NCBI GenBank assembly: GCA_050944035.1
Contig: JBMNQH010000001.1
Coordinates: 186,001-250,000, forward strand
Direction: 5' to 3'
Source of the DNA: JBMNQH01 sp050944035
Lineage (GTDB): Bacteria > Bacillota > Clostridia > Oscillospirales > Oscillospiraceae
Length of the DNA: 64,000 nucleotides
The translations under genes and the position numbers were made by a program. How positions within the stretch are numbered: position 1 is the stretch's first letter; every line of letters starts with the position of its first letter. The notes beneath the pieces are model-generated. The model had not been told where the DNA came from. It made no database searches and saw only the letters and a list, made by a program, of their open reading frames with translations. Shown in pieces: positions 41,277-50,104 of the stretch.

Positions 41277-43829
41277 ATGGCACGAAAAACAAAAGCCCAG
41301 CAAAAAACGGGTACAGCAAAACGAAAAAAATCTTCAGTAAAATCTTATCAGGTCAAAGAGGATTTTGGAGACAAAATACGAACGCCTCTTTATCATACCA
41401 TTTGGGCAGCGATTTGTCTGTTTATCGCATTGCTCTCTTTGATCGGATTTTTTAATACAGAGGGTTGGGTTGTCCGAATTCTGTGTGTATTTATCAAAGG
41501 TATGGTTGGTTACGGCTATTACATAGTTCCCCCCGCATTGCTGATGTGTGCATTTTTGCTGCTCTTCCACACAGAGGGACGGCTTGGTCTGCGCTTGTTT
41601 GCAACTATGATGATTCCTGTATTTTTCAGTGCATTTCTGCATGTAATTTTATGTAAGCATGTGCCGGGCATGGAAAATGGGATTGTCGGTGCTCTGTACC
41701 ATTCGGGTGCTGTGACGATCAGCGGCGGTGTCCTTTCGGGGCTGATTGCGGTTGGACTCACGATGCTGTTCAGTATCTACGCATCGTTGCCCACAATTTT
41801 TATTCTTTTAATTATATTCTGCTTTGTTGCATTCCATATTCCTGCAAGGCGTGTGTTTGAGCTGATCGGTGCAGGCATCCGCAGTGGAAAGGAACATGCT
41901 GCGGTGCGCCGTGCAGAGCGGGAAGCACGGGAAGAAGATGACGAGGAAGAAATGCCTGGCGGACGGTTTTTCAAAAGGCCAGACTGGCTGAAAGCTCTGC
42001 CGATCTTTAACAGAGATGACGAGGACCTGGAACTGGAAGAGGACGGATTGTTTGACTCCGATTCTAAGATTCCCGCCGAGCAGACAGAATTTCCCGATAC
42101 ACCGGTTTCCTATGAGATGTACACACCAACGGAGGAAGAGTTTGCTGAAGATGTTGCCTCTGTAATGTATGATCCTGCTGTAGATGATGTCCCGGTAACA
42201 AATGACAAACCGGCAGAAAAAATGGACAGAAAAGACGTTACTGCAATGCGGGAGGAAATTACCAGCGAAATTGAAAACGCTGCGGAACCCCAGAAGTATG
42301 TCTATCCGGCGCTGGATCTTTTGAATACGGGCACCGCCGGTGCAGTCGATTGCAAGGATGAGGTTAATAAGAATCTCGCGCGTTTGGATACAACGCTGAA
42401 AAGCTTTGGGGTCAACGCTTCAATTAAAAATGTGACGCGCGGCCCCACTGTTACCCGCTATGATGTGGAGTTGGAAGCCGGGGTCAAGCTGAACAAGCTG
42501 ACCAACCTGGCCGGCGATTTGGCCCTGTCTCTTGGCGTTGCAAGTGTCCGCATTGCGCCGATTCCGAATCAGGTTGCAACAGTCGGCATTGAAGTGCCGA
42601 ACAAGATGGTCAGTACCGTGTATCTGCGGGATATTCTGGAGTCTCAGGCGTTCCAGAATGCACCGTCCAAGCTGACCTTTGCCATTGGCGAGGACATCGG
42701 CGGCGCTTCCGTCTGCGGCAACATTGCCAAACTGCCGCATATGCTGATTGCGGGTACCACAGGCAGCGGTAAGTCGGTTTGCATGAATTCCCTGATTTTG
42801 AGTCTGCTTTACAAGTCCACACCGGAAGAGGTCCGACTCATTATGATCGACCCCAAAATGGTGGAACTGGGTGCTTATAACGGTATTCCGCATTTGTACA
42901 TTCCGGTTGTTACCGATCCAAAGAAGGCGGCCGGCGCTTTGCAGTGGGCGGTCGTTGAAATGATGAAGCGTTACCGTTATTTTTCCGAGTGCGGTGTCCG
43001 CGATCTGGCCGGCTATAACAACCATCAGCGCGCGGCAGGCGGAGAGACCATGCCGCAAGTTGTCATCGTGATTGACGAGCTTGCCGACTTGATGCTGGTT
43101 GCCTCGAAAGAGGTGGAAGAAAGCATCTGCCGTGTTGCACAGATGGGACGTGCTTCCGGTATGCATCTGGTTATCGCCACGCAGCGGCCTTCCGCGGATG
43201 TTATTACCGGTCTGATGAAGGCCAATATCCCCAGCCGAATTGCCTTTGCAGTTTCCTCCTCTTTGGAAAGCCGTATCATTTTGGACAACTCCGGTGCAGA
43301 AAAGCTCATCGGCTGCGGTGATATGCTCTATGCGCCGATCGGCAGCGGAAAACCCCGTCGAATCCAAGGGGCGTTTGTCTCGGACGAAGAACGCGAGCGT
43401 GTCATTGAGTTTATCAAATCCAGCGCAGTCGCCTCTTACAGTGATGAGATTATGGAAGAAATTGAAAAAGCGGTGGAGAGCAAGAACCATGGCGGAAAAG
43501 CGGAGACCCATGCGGCGGATAACCAATATGATGATCTGCTGTACCAGGCAGCCGACGTGATTTTCGATACGAAACAGGCTTCGGTGTCCATGCTGCAACG
43601 AAAGCTGAAGTTGGGATATTCCCGCGCTGCCCGTTTGGTCGATCAGCTGGAGGAGATTGGACTGGTCGGTCCCAATGAGGGTTCCAAACCGCGGCAAATT
43701 TTGATGTCCCGCGATGAATGGATGGTCATCCGATGCGGCGGAGCGCCCGATGAAGCACTACCTGTGGAACCAACCCCGATGCCTGAGCCAGTAGTGGGCG
43801 AAGCGGATGAGGAGGCATTGCCGTTTTAA
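41277..43829 (+). CDS. FtsK/SpoIIIE-family DNA translocase
   Basis: An 850-residue septal DNA pump. A Lys-rich N-terminus is followed by four membrane helices (about residues 34-205: 'AAICLFIALLSLIGFF', 'YYIVPPALLMCAFLLLF' and two more), then an acidic linker (215-340). Motor alpha/beta domains carry Walker A 'AGTTGSGKSVCMN' and Walker B 'VIVIDELADLMLV', with 'IATQRPSADVITGLMKANIP' typical of the family. The C-terminal gamma winged helix 'ASVSMLQRKLKLGYSRAARL' reads orienting sequences. In a spore former it likely serves chromosome transfer to the forespore. ATG 41277 has AGGGAG upstream. A small hairpin (41241-41258) precedes it. Confidence 0.94.
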   Translation: MARKTKAQQKTGTAKRKKSSVKSYQVKEDFGDKIRTPLYHTIWAAICLFIALLSLIGFFNTEGWVVRILCVFIKGMVGYGYYIVPPALLMCAFLLLFHTEGRLGLRLFATMMIPVFFSAFLHVILCKHVPGMENGIVGALYHSGAVTISGGVLSGLIAVGLTMLFSIYASLPTIFILLIIFCFVAFHIPARRVFELIGAGIRSGKEHAAVRRAEREAREEDDEEEMPGGRFFKRPDWLKALPIFNRDDEDLELEEDGLFDSDSKIPAEQTEFPDTPVSYEMYTPTEEEFAEDVASVMYDPAVDDVPVTNDKPAEKMDRKDVTAMREEITSEIENAAEPQKYVYPALDLLNTGTAGAVDCKDEVNKNLARLDTTLKSFGVNASIKNVTRGPTVTRYDVELEAGVKLNKLTNLAGDLALSLGVASVRIAPIPNQVATVGIEVPNKMVSTVYLRDILESQAFQNAPSKLTFAIGEDIGGASVCGNIAKLPHMLIAGTTGSGKSVCMNSLILSLLYKSTPEEVRLIMIDPKMVELGAYNGIPHLYIPVVTDPKKAAGALQWAVVEMMKRYRYFSECGVRDLAGYNNHQRAAGGETMPQVVIVIDELADLMLVASKEVEESICRVAQMGRASGMHLVIATQRPSADVITGLMKANIPSRIAFAVSSSLESRIILDNSGAEKLIGCGDMLYAPIGSGKPRRIQGAFVSDEERERVIEFIKSSAVASYSDEIMEEIEKAVESKNHGGKAETHAADNQYDDLLYQAADVIFDTKQASVSMLQRKLKLGYSRAARLVDQLEEIGLVGPNEGSKPRQILMSRDEWMVIRCGGAPDEALPVEPTPMPEPVVGEADEEALPF

Positions 43830-43878
43830 TGTTTTGCGATCCGATACTGAAACTATAAAAAAATAGTAGGAATACAAC

Positions 43879-44292
43879 ATGATTGATTATTTTCATCTTT
43901 CGCTGCATGCGGAAGAATTGCGCGCCATGAGCTGTCTTGGGTTGGCGCATATTGGCGATGGAGTCTATGAACTGATGATACGATCCTGGTTATGCGTACA
44001 TGGAAAACTGACTTCACGGGATCTGCACCGGGAGACGGTGCGGTATGTCTGTGCACCGGCACAGGCGGCAGCGGCAGAAAAGATTGGGCCGCTGTTAGAG
44101 GAAGAGGAGGCGGCAGTTTATCGCCGCGGCCGCAATACGCGTGTGAATTCCGTTCCGCGGGGCGCGAACATCAGAGAATATCACAGTGCAACGGGTTTGG
44201 AAACTCTGTTTGGATGGCTGTATTTGCAGGGCAGATGGGAACGGCTGAACACGCTGTTTGCTGTGATTATGGAGGAAGAAGAATGCCGTTAG
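43879..44292 (+). CDS. mrnC: Mini-ribonuclease 3
   Basis: A 137-residue Mini-III nuclease, an RNase III catalytic domain without a dsRNA-binding domain, that matures 23S rRNA ends in Firmicutes. 'LGLAHIGDGVYELMIRSWL' (residues 20-38) contains the Asp-bearing signature, and 'GANIREYHSATGLETLFGWL' contains the Glu of the second metal site. It overlaps the rqcH start by 10 bases, so translation is coupled. Confidence 0.93.
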   Translation: MIDYFHLSLHAEELRAMSCLGLAHIGDGVYELMIRSWLCVHGKLTSRDLHRETVRYVCAPAQAAAAEKIGPLLEEEEAAVYRRGRNTRVNSVPRGANIREYHSATGLETLFGWLYLQGRWERLNTLFAVIMEEEECR

Positions 44293-46058
44293 ATGCTGTA
44301 TGCTTGTCCGCGCTGACGCGGGAATTGTCCGAGCGGATTGTCGGTATGAGAATTGATAAAATCCAGCAGCCGGAGCGCGATTTGCTTCTTCTTTCCGTTC
44401 GCGGAAAAGGGGACAGTGGACGTTTGCTTCTCTCCGCTGGGTCCGGCAGCGCACGCATTCATTTTACAGAGGCGTCCTTTGAAAATCCACAGCAGGCACC
44501 GATGTTCTGTATGCTGCTGCGCAAGCATCTGACCGGTGCTCGAATCCTGTCTTTGACCCAGCCGAATCTGGAACGTATGGTTGTGATGGAGTTGGATACG
44601 TTGGACGAGTTGGGTGTCCAGTCGAAGAAGCGGCTGATCCTGGAGCTCATTGGCCGTAACACCAATATCATTCTGGTGGGGGCGGATGATCGTATCATCG
44701 AATGTGTCCGTCGCGTAGACGGCGATATGAGCCGCAGCCGCCAGCTTCTGCCCGGACTGATTTACCGCTTGCCGCCTGAACAGGAAAAACTGGCGTTTTT
44801 CTCCTCAACAGCGGAGCAGCGCCGCGTACTCTGGGAGGATGCCATTGAAGAAGGACAGGCCGTTGACAAATGGCTGCTCCACAACTTTTCCAATTTGTCC
44901 CCGCTGATTTGCCGGGAAGTGTGCCATCGTGCATTTGGAGAAGCGGGACCGATGTGCTCCAGCTTGACAGCGGAACAACGCAGTGCCTTTCGCTATGCGA
45001 TGGATGCGTTGGCGGAGACGGTCAAGAACAGGGAATTTGTTCCCTATATGCTGTTAGAAGGGGATAAACCCAGAGACTTTTCCTTCCTTCCCATCAACCA
45101 GTACGGCAGTGCGATGACCGGGGTTTCGTATCCCAATTTTTCTACGTTGCTGGATGGTTTTTATACGCGCCGGGACAAGATGGAACGGATGCGCCATCGT
45201 GCGCAATCTCTGACAAAAACAGTGAAAAATGCCCGTGACCGTGCAGCACGAAAACTGACAATGCAGTTGGAGGAAAAAAAGACAACGGAAAATCGGGATA
45301 CGCTGCGAAAATACGGGGATCTTATAACCGGAAATTTGTACCGCATGACCAAGGGGATGACAGTTCTGCATGCCGAGGACTATTATGAGGAAGATTGTCC
45401 AGAAATTGAAATTCCACTGGATCCGCTCAAAACACCGCAGCAAAATGCCGCTGCTTATTATAAAGAGTATAACAAAGCCAAAACGGCGGAACGCTATCTT
45501 GTCGATCAGATTGCAGAAGGAGAATCGAAGCTGGAATATCTCGAGAGCGTGTTGGAGGAGATTTCACGCGCAGAAGGGGAACGCGATCTGGGAGAAATTC
45601 GCGGGGAGCTGATTTCTGCTGGGTTTATCCGTCCCGCCGGAGGCGGGAAGAAGGAACGGATCAAGGAATCTGGACCACTGACCTTCCGGTCGAGTCATGG
45701 CATGGAGATTCTGGTTGGACGCAATAATGCACAAAACGATGCACTGACCACGAAGCAGGCGCGCCGGACAGATGTCTGGCTGCATACACAGCGTGTGCAC
45801 GGTTCCCATGTCATCATCCGCTGCGAAGGGGAGGAACCGGACGAACAGACGCTACAGGAGGCAGCTTCCCTTGCAGTATATTATTCCCAGGGAAGAGAGG
45901 GCGGGAAAACTGCTGTCGACTATACCCAGGTGAGATTTGTGAAAAAGCCGCATGGTGCACTCCCGGGAAAGGTGATTTATACAGAGTACCGTACCATTAT
46001 GGCTGAAGGCGATGAGGTATTGGTTGCCCGTCTGCGTACCACTGGAAAAATAAGATAA
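44283..46058 (+). CDS. rqcH: RqcH (Rqc2 homologue, NFACT protein)
   Basis: A 591-residue ribosome quality control factor that binds stalled 50S-peptidyl-tRNA complexes and adds alanine tails; older names are FbpA or fibronectin-binding protein. An NFACT-N domain ('RIVGMRIDKIQQPERDLLLL', 'PQQAPMFCMLLRKHLTGARI') comes first. A helix-hairpin-helix and long coiled-coil (about 300-460) follow, then NFACT-R ('VGRNNAQNDALTTKQARRTD', 'WLHTQRVHGSHVII'). The motif that is Asp-Arg in most RqcH proteins reads Glu-Arg here ('NLERMVVMEL', near residue 98). The start is ATG 44283, inside mrnC. Confidence 0.92.
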   Translation: MPLDAVCLSALTRELSERIVGMRIDKIQQPERDLLLLSVRGKGDSGRLLLSAGSGSARIHFTEASFENPQQAPMFCMLLRKHLTGARILSLTQPNLERMVVMELDTLDELGVQSKKRLILELIGRNTNIILVGADDRIIECVRRVDGDMSRSRQLLPGLIYRLPPEQEKLAFFSSTAEQRRVLWEDAIEEGQAVDKWLLHNFSNLSPLICREVCHRAFGEAGPMCSSLTAEQRSAFRYAMDALAETVKNREFVPYMLLEGDKPRDFSFLPINQYGSAMTGVSYPNFSTLLDGFYTRRDKMERMRHRAQSLTKTVKNARDRAARKLTMQLEEKKTTENRDTLRKYGDLITGNLYRMTKGMTVLHAEDYYEEDCPEIEIPLDPLKTPQQNAAAYYKEYNKAKTAERYLVDQIAEGESKLEYLESVLEEISRAEGERDLGEIRGELISAGFIRPAGGGKKERIKESGPLTFRSSHGMEILVGRNNAQNDALTTKQARRTDVWLHTQRVHGSHVIIRCEGEEPDEQTLQEAASLAVYYSQGREGGKTAVDYTQVRFVKKPHGALPGKVIYTEYRTIMAEGDEVLVARLRTTGKIR

Positions 46059-46064
46059 GAGACG

Positions 46065-46110
46065 AAATGTGCTCTGTTTCATTATATCAATGAAACAGAG
46101 CACATTTTTT
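46065..46110 (+). terminator. Terminator after rqcH
   Basis: A perfect 19-bp inverted repeat (46065-46083 and 46089-46107) followed by a T run. Upstream A's let it work on the minus strand for the SLH gene too. Confidence 0.88.
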
Positions 46111-46160
46111 CTATCTTCTATTGTCAATCCAACAACACCATTGCTGTCATCTGTGTTTGG

Positions 46161-47090
46161 TTACCGGTTTTCTAAGACTTGAACTGCATTGCAGACCATC
46201 AGAGCTGCCTTTGCACGGGAAAGGGAATCCAGAGTTTCCAGATGGACGCCGTTGAGAATCGAGCAGGAATACACATTGGCGTTGGCCTGTTCTGCCCATG
46301 TAGGCACTGCGGTATCCTCGCTTGCGGAGACGCTGACATTGGATAGACCCAGGACATTGTTTACAATAACAGCTGCTTCGTAATAGGAAACTGGCGTGTT
46401 GGCACAAAACGTATTGTTGCCCTCGCTGTCTGTATACCCGGAGACCATGCCGTTCATGAGTGCGGTGGAGACATATGGTTTTTGCCATGCGGGAATTTCG
46501 CTGTCGTCGGAGAATCCGGTGGAAGAGACTCCGTCGAGTAGATTGATCTCTGCGACCTTCATGCACATGGCGAGAAATTCACCGCGGGTTACGGTGCTGT
46601 CTGGAGAGAATACGTAACTGCCGCCGACATATTCCCCGACAAAGATGTCGTTTTCAGCCAGATAGACCGCAGCATTTTCAGCGGCATTGCCGTCCATATC
46701 CGAATAGGTTACGCAGCCGCTTTGCTTTCGGATGGTGATCAAGACGGTTGCTTCCTGCGATGTGTTGCCGTCGTTGTCAATGGCGCGGAAACCAAAGTAG
46801 TCTTTACCCTTTTTGCCTTCCTTCGGTGTATAGGTAAAACTGCCGTCGTCCGATAGTTCCACACTGCCCTTGGTTGGGTTGGTAGTGACTTCAAAAGTGA
46901 TGGTACCGCCATCTGGATCCACTGCGGAGAGCGTACCGCCGACGGAGACGCCGCGATATGTGGTAAGTTCTAGATTTTCTGCAATTGGTGCTGTGCCAGT
47001 CTCTTTTTCCTCTGCAAAAGCAGGAAACGTCAGAGATAGTGAGAGCAGCAGAACCAGAAACAGAGCTGAAAGATTTTTCATACGGTTCAT
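46161..47090 (-). CDS. SLH-domain surface protein with a cadherin-like domain
   Basis: A 309-residue secreted protein. Residues 1-26 are a signal peptide ending 'LTFPAFAEE'. Residues about 35-122 form a cadherin/Big_9-like beta domain ('GGTLSAVDPDGGTITFEV', 'GSVELSDDGSFTYTP', 'DYFGFRAIDNDGN'). Residues 128-309 form three S-layer homology repeats ('VTYSDMDGNAAENAAVYLAE', 'GFSDDSEIPAWQKPYVSTAL', 'PTWAEQANANVYSCSILNGV'). It should anchor to secondary cell-wall polymers on the cell surface. GGAGG is well spaced before ATG 47090. It is monocistronic, convergent with rqcH. Confidence 0.9.
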   Translation of the reverse strand: MNRMKNLSALFLVLLLSLSLTFPAFAEEKETGTAPIAENLELTTYRGVSVGGTLSAVDPDGGTITFEVTTNPTKGSVELSDDGSFTYTPKEGKKGKDYFGFRAIDNDGNTSQEATVLITIRKQSGCVTYSDMDGNAAENAAVYLAENDIFVGEYVGGSYVFSPDSTVTRGEFLAMCMKVAEINLLDGVSSTGFSDDSEIPAWQKPYVSTALMNGMVSGYTDSEGNNTFCANTPVSYYEAAVIVNNVLGLSNVSVSASEDTAVPTWAEQANANVYSCSILNGVHLETLDSLSRAKAALMVCNAVQVLENR

Positions 47091-47300
47091 TATTCATTCC
47101 TCCATAACCGAATCGTTCCTGTTTGAAGTTTGGACAAGTTTTCCGGTTTCTATGCAGGAAAACGGGAAAATAATCAAAGCAATATTGCGGATGAAGAGAA
47201 GAGAAAATCAGAAAGATTTTGTAAAAATATTGTATTCTTTAATAAAACAAAATAATATTAAATAGTTAATATTGATAAAAATGTAAAAAACGGGCGGTGA

Positions 47301-47318
47301 TGTCCAAAATGTTGGACA
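47301..47318. repeat. Inverted repeat upstream of the cas remnant
   Basis: TGTCCAA and TTGGACA (7 bp each) with a 4-base centre. A further TTGGACA lies near the SLH gene start. Between them 47091-47300 is AT-rich, with no gene seen. It could be an operator for the former cas operon. Confidence 0.35.
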
Positions 47319-47357
47319 GGTTTGCTGATAAGCTGGCAATGAAAAGAGGTTGATACT

Positions 47358-48346
47358 ATGAAGCCGTATTTGGCGCATTACAACGTACAAACCGGTGCCG
47401 GGCAAACGGTGTTAGAGCACTTGCAAGAAACAGCGCAACTGGCGCAGAGCTTTGCCGATGTGTTTGGCGCCGGCAGTTTGGGATACCGCTGTGGTGCTTT
47501 GCATGATATCGGAAAGAGCTCGGCTGCATTTCAGAAAGGATTGCTGGAAAAAGGTTCCAAAGTAGATCACTCTACAGCCGGGGCATTGGAGGCTGTGAAA
47601 CAGGGAGATTGTATCACAGCATTTTGTGTTGCAGGACACCACGGCGGTTTACCAGACGGTAGTTCCAAGTATGCGGATTGCGCAACCGATTCCACATTGT
47701 GGGCGAAGTGCAAACGACGACCGGGAAAAGAAATTCCAAATTATGATCGAGACACAATTCCGCCGTTTCCGCCCGCTGTGTTGCCGGAAGAGATGGAACA
47801 ACTTTCAGACTCATTTTCCGTTAGTTTTTTGATTCGTATGTTGTTTTCTTGTCTGGTAGATGCAGATTTTTTGAATACAGAGCGGTTTTTGTTGAACCAT
47901 GCAGTATAAAGAGGCGGTTATTCCTTGATTTCTACATTAAATAAGCTGCTACGACAATATATCGCCGGGTGGTGGAAGAGCGAGCGGCCAATCAACCAAC
48001 TACGCTGTGAAATTCTACGTGTCTGCATCGATGGCGGCGAACAAGATCCTGGACTGTTTACATTGACGGCACCGACAGGGAGTGGAAAGACAATCAGTTC
48101 CCTTGCTTTTGCATTGAATCATGCGGCGGTGCATGGAAAAGATCGAATCATTTATGTCATTCCTTATGTTTCGATTATCGAGCAGACAGCACAAAAGTTT
48201 GCGGAGATTTTTGGAGAGGGTCAAGTGGTTGCACATTATGCCGCTGCTGATCCGGACAGTACAGATGACGATGTTACACCGGCTATGCAGAGAAATCAGT
48301 TGGCTGCTGAAAATTGGGATGCACCGATTATCGTTACAACGTTTGA
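47358..48346 (+). pseudogene. cas3: cas3 remnant (type I-C): HD nuclease and start of helicase
   Basis: The frame starts MKPYLAHYN with the Cas3'' HD domain: 'CGALHDIGKSSAAFQKG' (His-Asp), 'DHSTAGALEA' and 'VAGHHGGLPDG'. An in-frame TAA at 47907-47909 interrupts it after residue 183. The same frame then continues with clear Cas3 sequence ('YIAGWWKSERPINQLRCEIL', Walker A 'APTGSGKTISSLAFALNHA', 'IIYVIPYVSIIEQTA'). At about 48346, within the helicase domain ('IIVTTFDA'), homology stops and a cas1 3' end begins. So the gene has both a nonsense codon and a deletion of most of the helicase. An active Cas3 cannot be made. Confidence 0.9.
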
Positions 48347-48595
48347 CGCCAGATCAATAGCCGTATGATTATAGAAGATCACTTTTTGCTTCGGGAGAGT
48401 GGTGCCGTTATCCTGACGAATGATGGAAGAAAGCGTTTGATCAAAGCCTGGCAGGAGAAGAAACGTGAGACGTTGACGCATCCGTATTTGAAGGAAAAAA
48501 TGCCCTGGGGTCTGATTCCACATATGCAGGCGTTGCTGTTAGCACGTTGTCTGCGCGGAGATTTGGAAGCCTATCCGCCGTTCTTGTGGAAGTAG
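48347..48595 (+). pseudogene. cas1: cas1 3' remnant (type I-C)
   Basis: The frame opens at the junction ('RQINSRMI') and runs 82 codons to TAG at 48593-48595. 'ESGAVILTNDGRKRLIKAWQ', 'THPYLKEKMPWGLIPHMQAL' and the closing 'LRGDLEAYPPFLWK' are the C-terminal end of type I-C Cas1 integrase. The N-terminal domain and most active-site residues are gone. A TGA lies in frame just before the junction at 48344-48346. In intact I-C loci, cas5, cas8c, cas7, cas4 and the rest of cas1 would lie between cas3 and this point. Confidence 0.9.
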
Positions 48596-48598
48596 GTG

Positions 48599-48895
48599 AT
48601 GGTGTTGCTAGTTTTAATTACATATGATGTAAATACCGAAGATGCAGCTGGAAAAAAGCGGTTGCGCCAAATTGCAAAGCAATGTGTCAATTATGGTCAG
48701 CGTGTACAAAACTCCGTTTTTGAGTGTTTGTTGGATGCGGCACAGTGCCGTATGTTGCAACACACATTGTTACATATCATAGATGTGGAGAAGGATAATT
48801 TGCGCTTTTATTATTTGGGAAAAAACTATGGAACAAAGATTGAACACTTTGGAGCCAAAGCGGGATACGCACCGGAAGGTGTGCTGATTTTGTAG
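48599..48895 (+). CDS. cas2: CRISPR-associated protein Cas2 (type I-C)
   Basis: A 98-residue Cas2. 'VLLVLITYDVNTEDAAGKKR' holds the N-terminal Asp of the fold, followed by 'YGQRVQNSVFECLLDAAQCR' and the C-terminal 'DNLRFYYLGKNYGTKIEHFG'. It appears full length. It normally bridges Cas1 dimers in spacer integration, but with cas1 broken it has no local partner. ATG 48599 follows AAGTAGG; GTG 48596 is an alternative. The CRISPR leader begins right after the stop codon. Confidence 0.93.
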   Translation: MVLLVLITYDVNTEDAAGKKRLRQIAKQCVNYGQRVQNSVFECLLDAAQCRMLQHTLLHIIDVEKDNLRFYYLGKNYGTKIEHFGAKAGYAPEGVLIL

Positions 48896-49065
48896 TGCGA
48901 AGAGGAAGCGACCATAGAGTTCCGGTAGATTCGCACCCGAATATGGGCTTTCAAAACCAGAAAATCCATGATATGATAAAGTAGTAAGCCACATGTGATT
49001 TCTATATACTTGTGGTTTTATACGAATGTGCCAAGGTGGAGTGGTTTGTTTTGTGCATATTCGCT
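48896..49065 (+). promoter_or_regulatory. CRISPR leader
   Basis: The 170 bases between cas2 and the first repeat contain no gene. TGCGAA (48896-48901) and TTCGCA (48930-48935) form an inverted pair at the cas2 end, similar to a motif I recall from type I-C leaders. An AT-rich segment precedes the array. This places the leader on the left, so the newest spacers would be at the left. Confidence 0.6.
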
Positions 49066-49365
49066 GTCGCTCCCCGCACGGGGAGCGTGGATTGAAATTG
49101 AGTGCACGGGCGGTTTTGCAGATATGGCACTGGGTCGCTCCCCGCACGGGGAGCGTGGATTGAAATGACATTAAGGAACTGGGCAAGCAATTGAAAAAGA
49201 GTCGTTCTCTGTGCAGAGATATCCATCGGAATAAGAACGTTTTCGTGCGGTGTGTGTTCCGTTTTGTCACACTCGATCGAGAGGGTGTGGGCAGAAACAT
49301 CATTGTCTATGGCGGAATGATTGGGATGAAGCAATGATTCTTGTGCAGAGAACGTGGGTTGAAAC
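49066..49365 (+). CRISPR. Short type I-C array: two intact repeats and three degenerate repeats
   Basis: Two identical 33-base repeats, beginning GTCGCTCCCC and ending GTGGATTGAAAT, lie at 49066-49098 and 49134-49166, separated by a 35-base spacer. After a 34-base spacer a degenerate repeat starts at 49201 (15 of 33 positions match, 12 of the first 19). Further copies lie at 49266-49298 (17 of 33) and 49333-49365 (19 of 33, 12 of the last 13 positions before the final base). Start-to-start distances are 68, 67, 65 and 67. Many changes are C-to-T or G-to-A transitions. The repeat type agrees with the I-C cas remnants. Confidence 0.9.
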
Positions 49366-49423
49366 AGCATTTTTGCTGTCTGTATGTCGGCGACTTCTGA
49401 CTCCGGGGAGAAGAACAAGGAAC

Positions 49424-50101
49424 ATGAACAGGATTTTAATAGTAGAAGACGACATTATGCTCAGCAATGGGATTGCCATTGCATTGAAACAGGATACCTG
49501 TGAGCTGATTCAGGCTTTTGGAATTCGAGAAGCTGAGATCAGGCTTTCCGAATCAAAAGTGGACTTAATTATTTTGGATATCAATTTGCCCGATGGCAAT
49601 GGTTTGGAATTTCTGACAGCAATCCGAAAAACGCAGTCTCTTCCGATTCTTCTACTGACGGCCAACGATATGGAAACCGACATCGTAACCGGGCTGGAAC
49701 TTGGTGCGGACGATTACATTACCAAACCGTTCAGTCTGGCTGTGCTTCGTGCACGGGTCAATGCCCAGCTGCGCCGTGCAGTCGATCGGCCTTCTGAAGT
49801 GTACAGTGTGGACGGATTTTCCTTCCATTTTGGAACCATGGAGTATGCACGAAATGGGATTCCGGTAGAACTCAGCAAGACGGAACAGAAGTTGTTGCGT
49901 GTTTTGGTGGACAACCGTGGACGCACCCTATCCCGCGCGCAATTGATGGCATATGTCTGGCCGGATGGACCGGATTATGTGGATGAAAATGCGCTATCCG
50001 TAGCGGTAAAGCGTCTGCGGGATAAATTGGAGGAAACCCCAACAAGGCCAAAGTATATCAAAACCGTCTATGGTGTTGGTTATACCTGGGCGGTGAAGTG
50101 A
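49424..50101 (+). CDS. OmpR-family response regulator
   Basis: A 225-residue response regulator. The receiver domain (1-118) has 'ILIVEDDIML' with the acidic pair, phospho-acceptor Asp in 'VDLIILDINLPDGNG' (near residue 51), 'LLTANDM' and Lys in 'DDYITKPFS'. The winged-helix domain (about 127-223) has 'KTEQKLLRVLVDNRGRTLSR' and 'YIKTVYGVGYTWAV'. ATG 49424 begins the conserved domain 59 bases after the last degenerate CRISPR repeat. It is followed by a histidine kinase after 3 bases and an ABC transporter, so it likely activates the transporter in response to cell-envelope stress. Confidence 0.93.
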   Translation: MNRILIVEDDIMLSNGIAIALKQDTCELIQAFGIREAEIRLSESKVDLIILDINLPDGNGLEFLTAIRKTQSLPILLLTANDMETDIVTGLELGADDYITKPFSLAVLRARVNAQLRRAVDRPSEVYSVDGFSFHFGTMEYARNGIPVELSKTEQKLLRVLVDNRGRTLSRAQLMAYVWPDGPDYVDENALSVAVKRLRDKLEETPTRPKYIKTVYGVGYTWAVK

Positions 50102-50104
50102 GAC

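Noticed and set aside
42420..43697. A 425-codon minus-strand frame inside ftsK/spoIIIE
   Set aside because: Antisense shadow of the conserved motor domain, without a start signal.
49386..49420. A possible sixth degenerate CRISPR repeat
   Set aside because: The spacing is near one period, but I could not align it above a chance level; it overlaps the ribosome site of the response regulator.
49250..49423. N-terminal extension of the response regulator through the CRISPR tail
   Set aside because: The extra residues come from degenerate repeats and spacers; the receiver domain begins at ATG 49424 like other family members.
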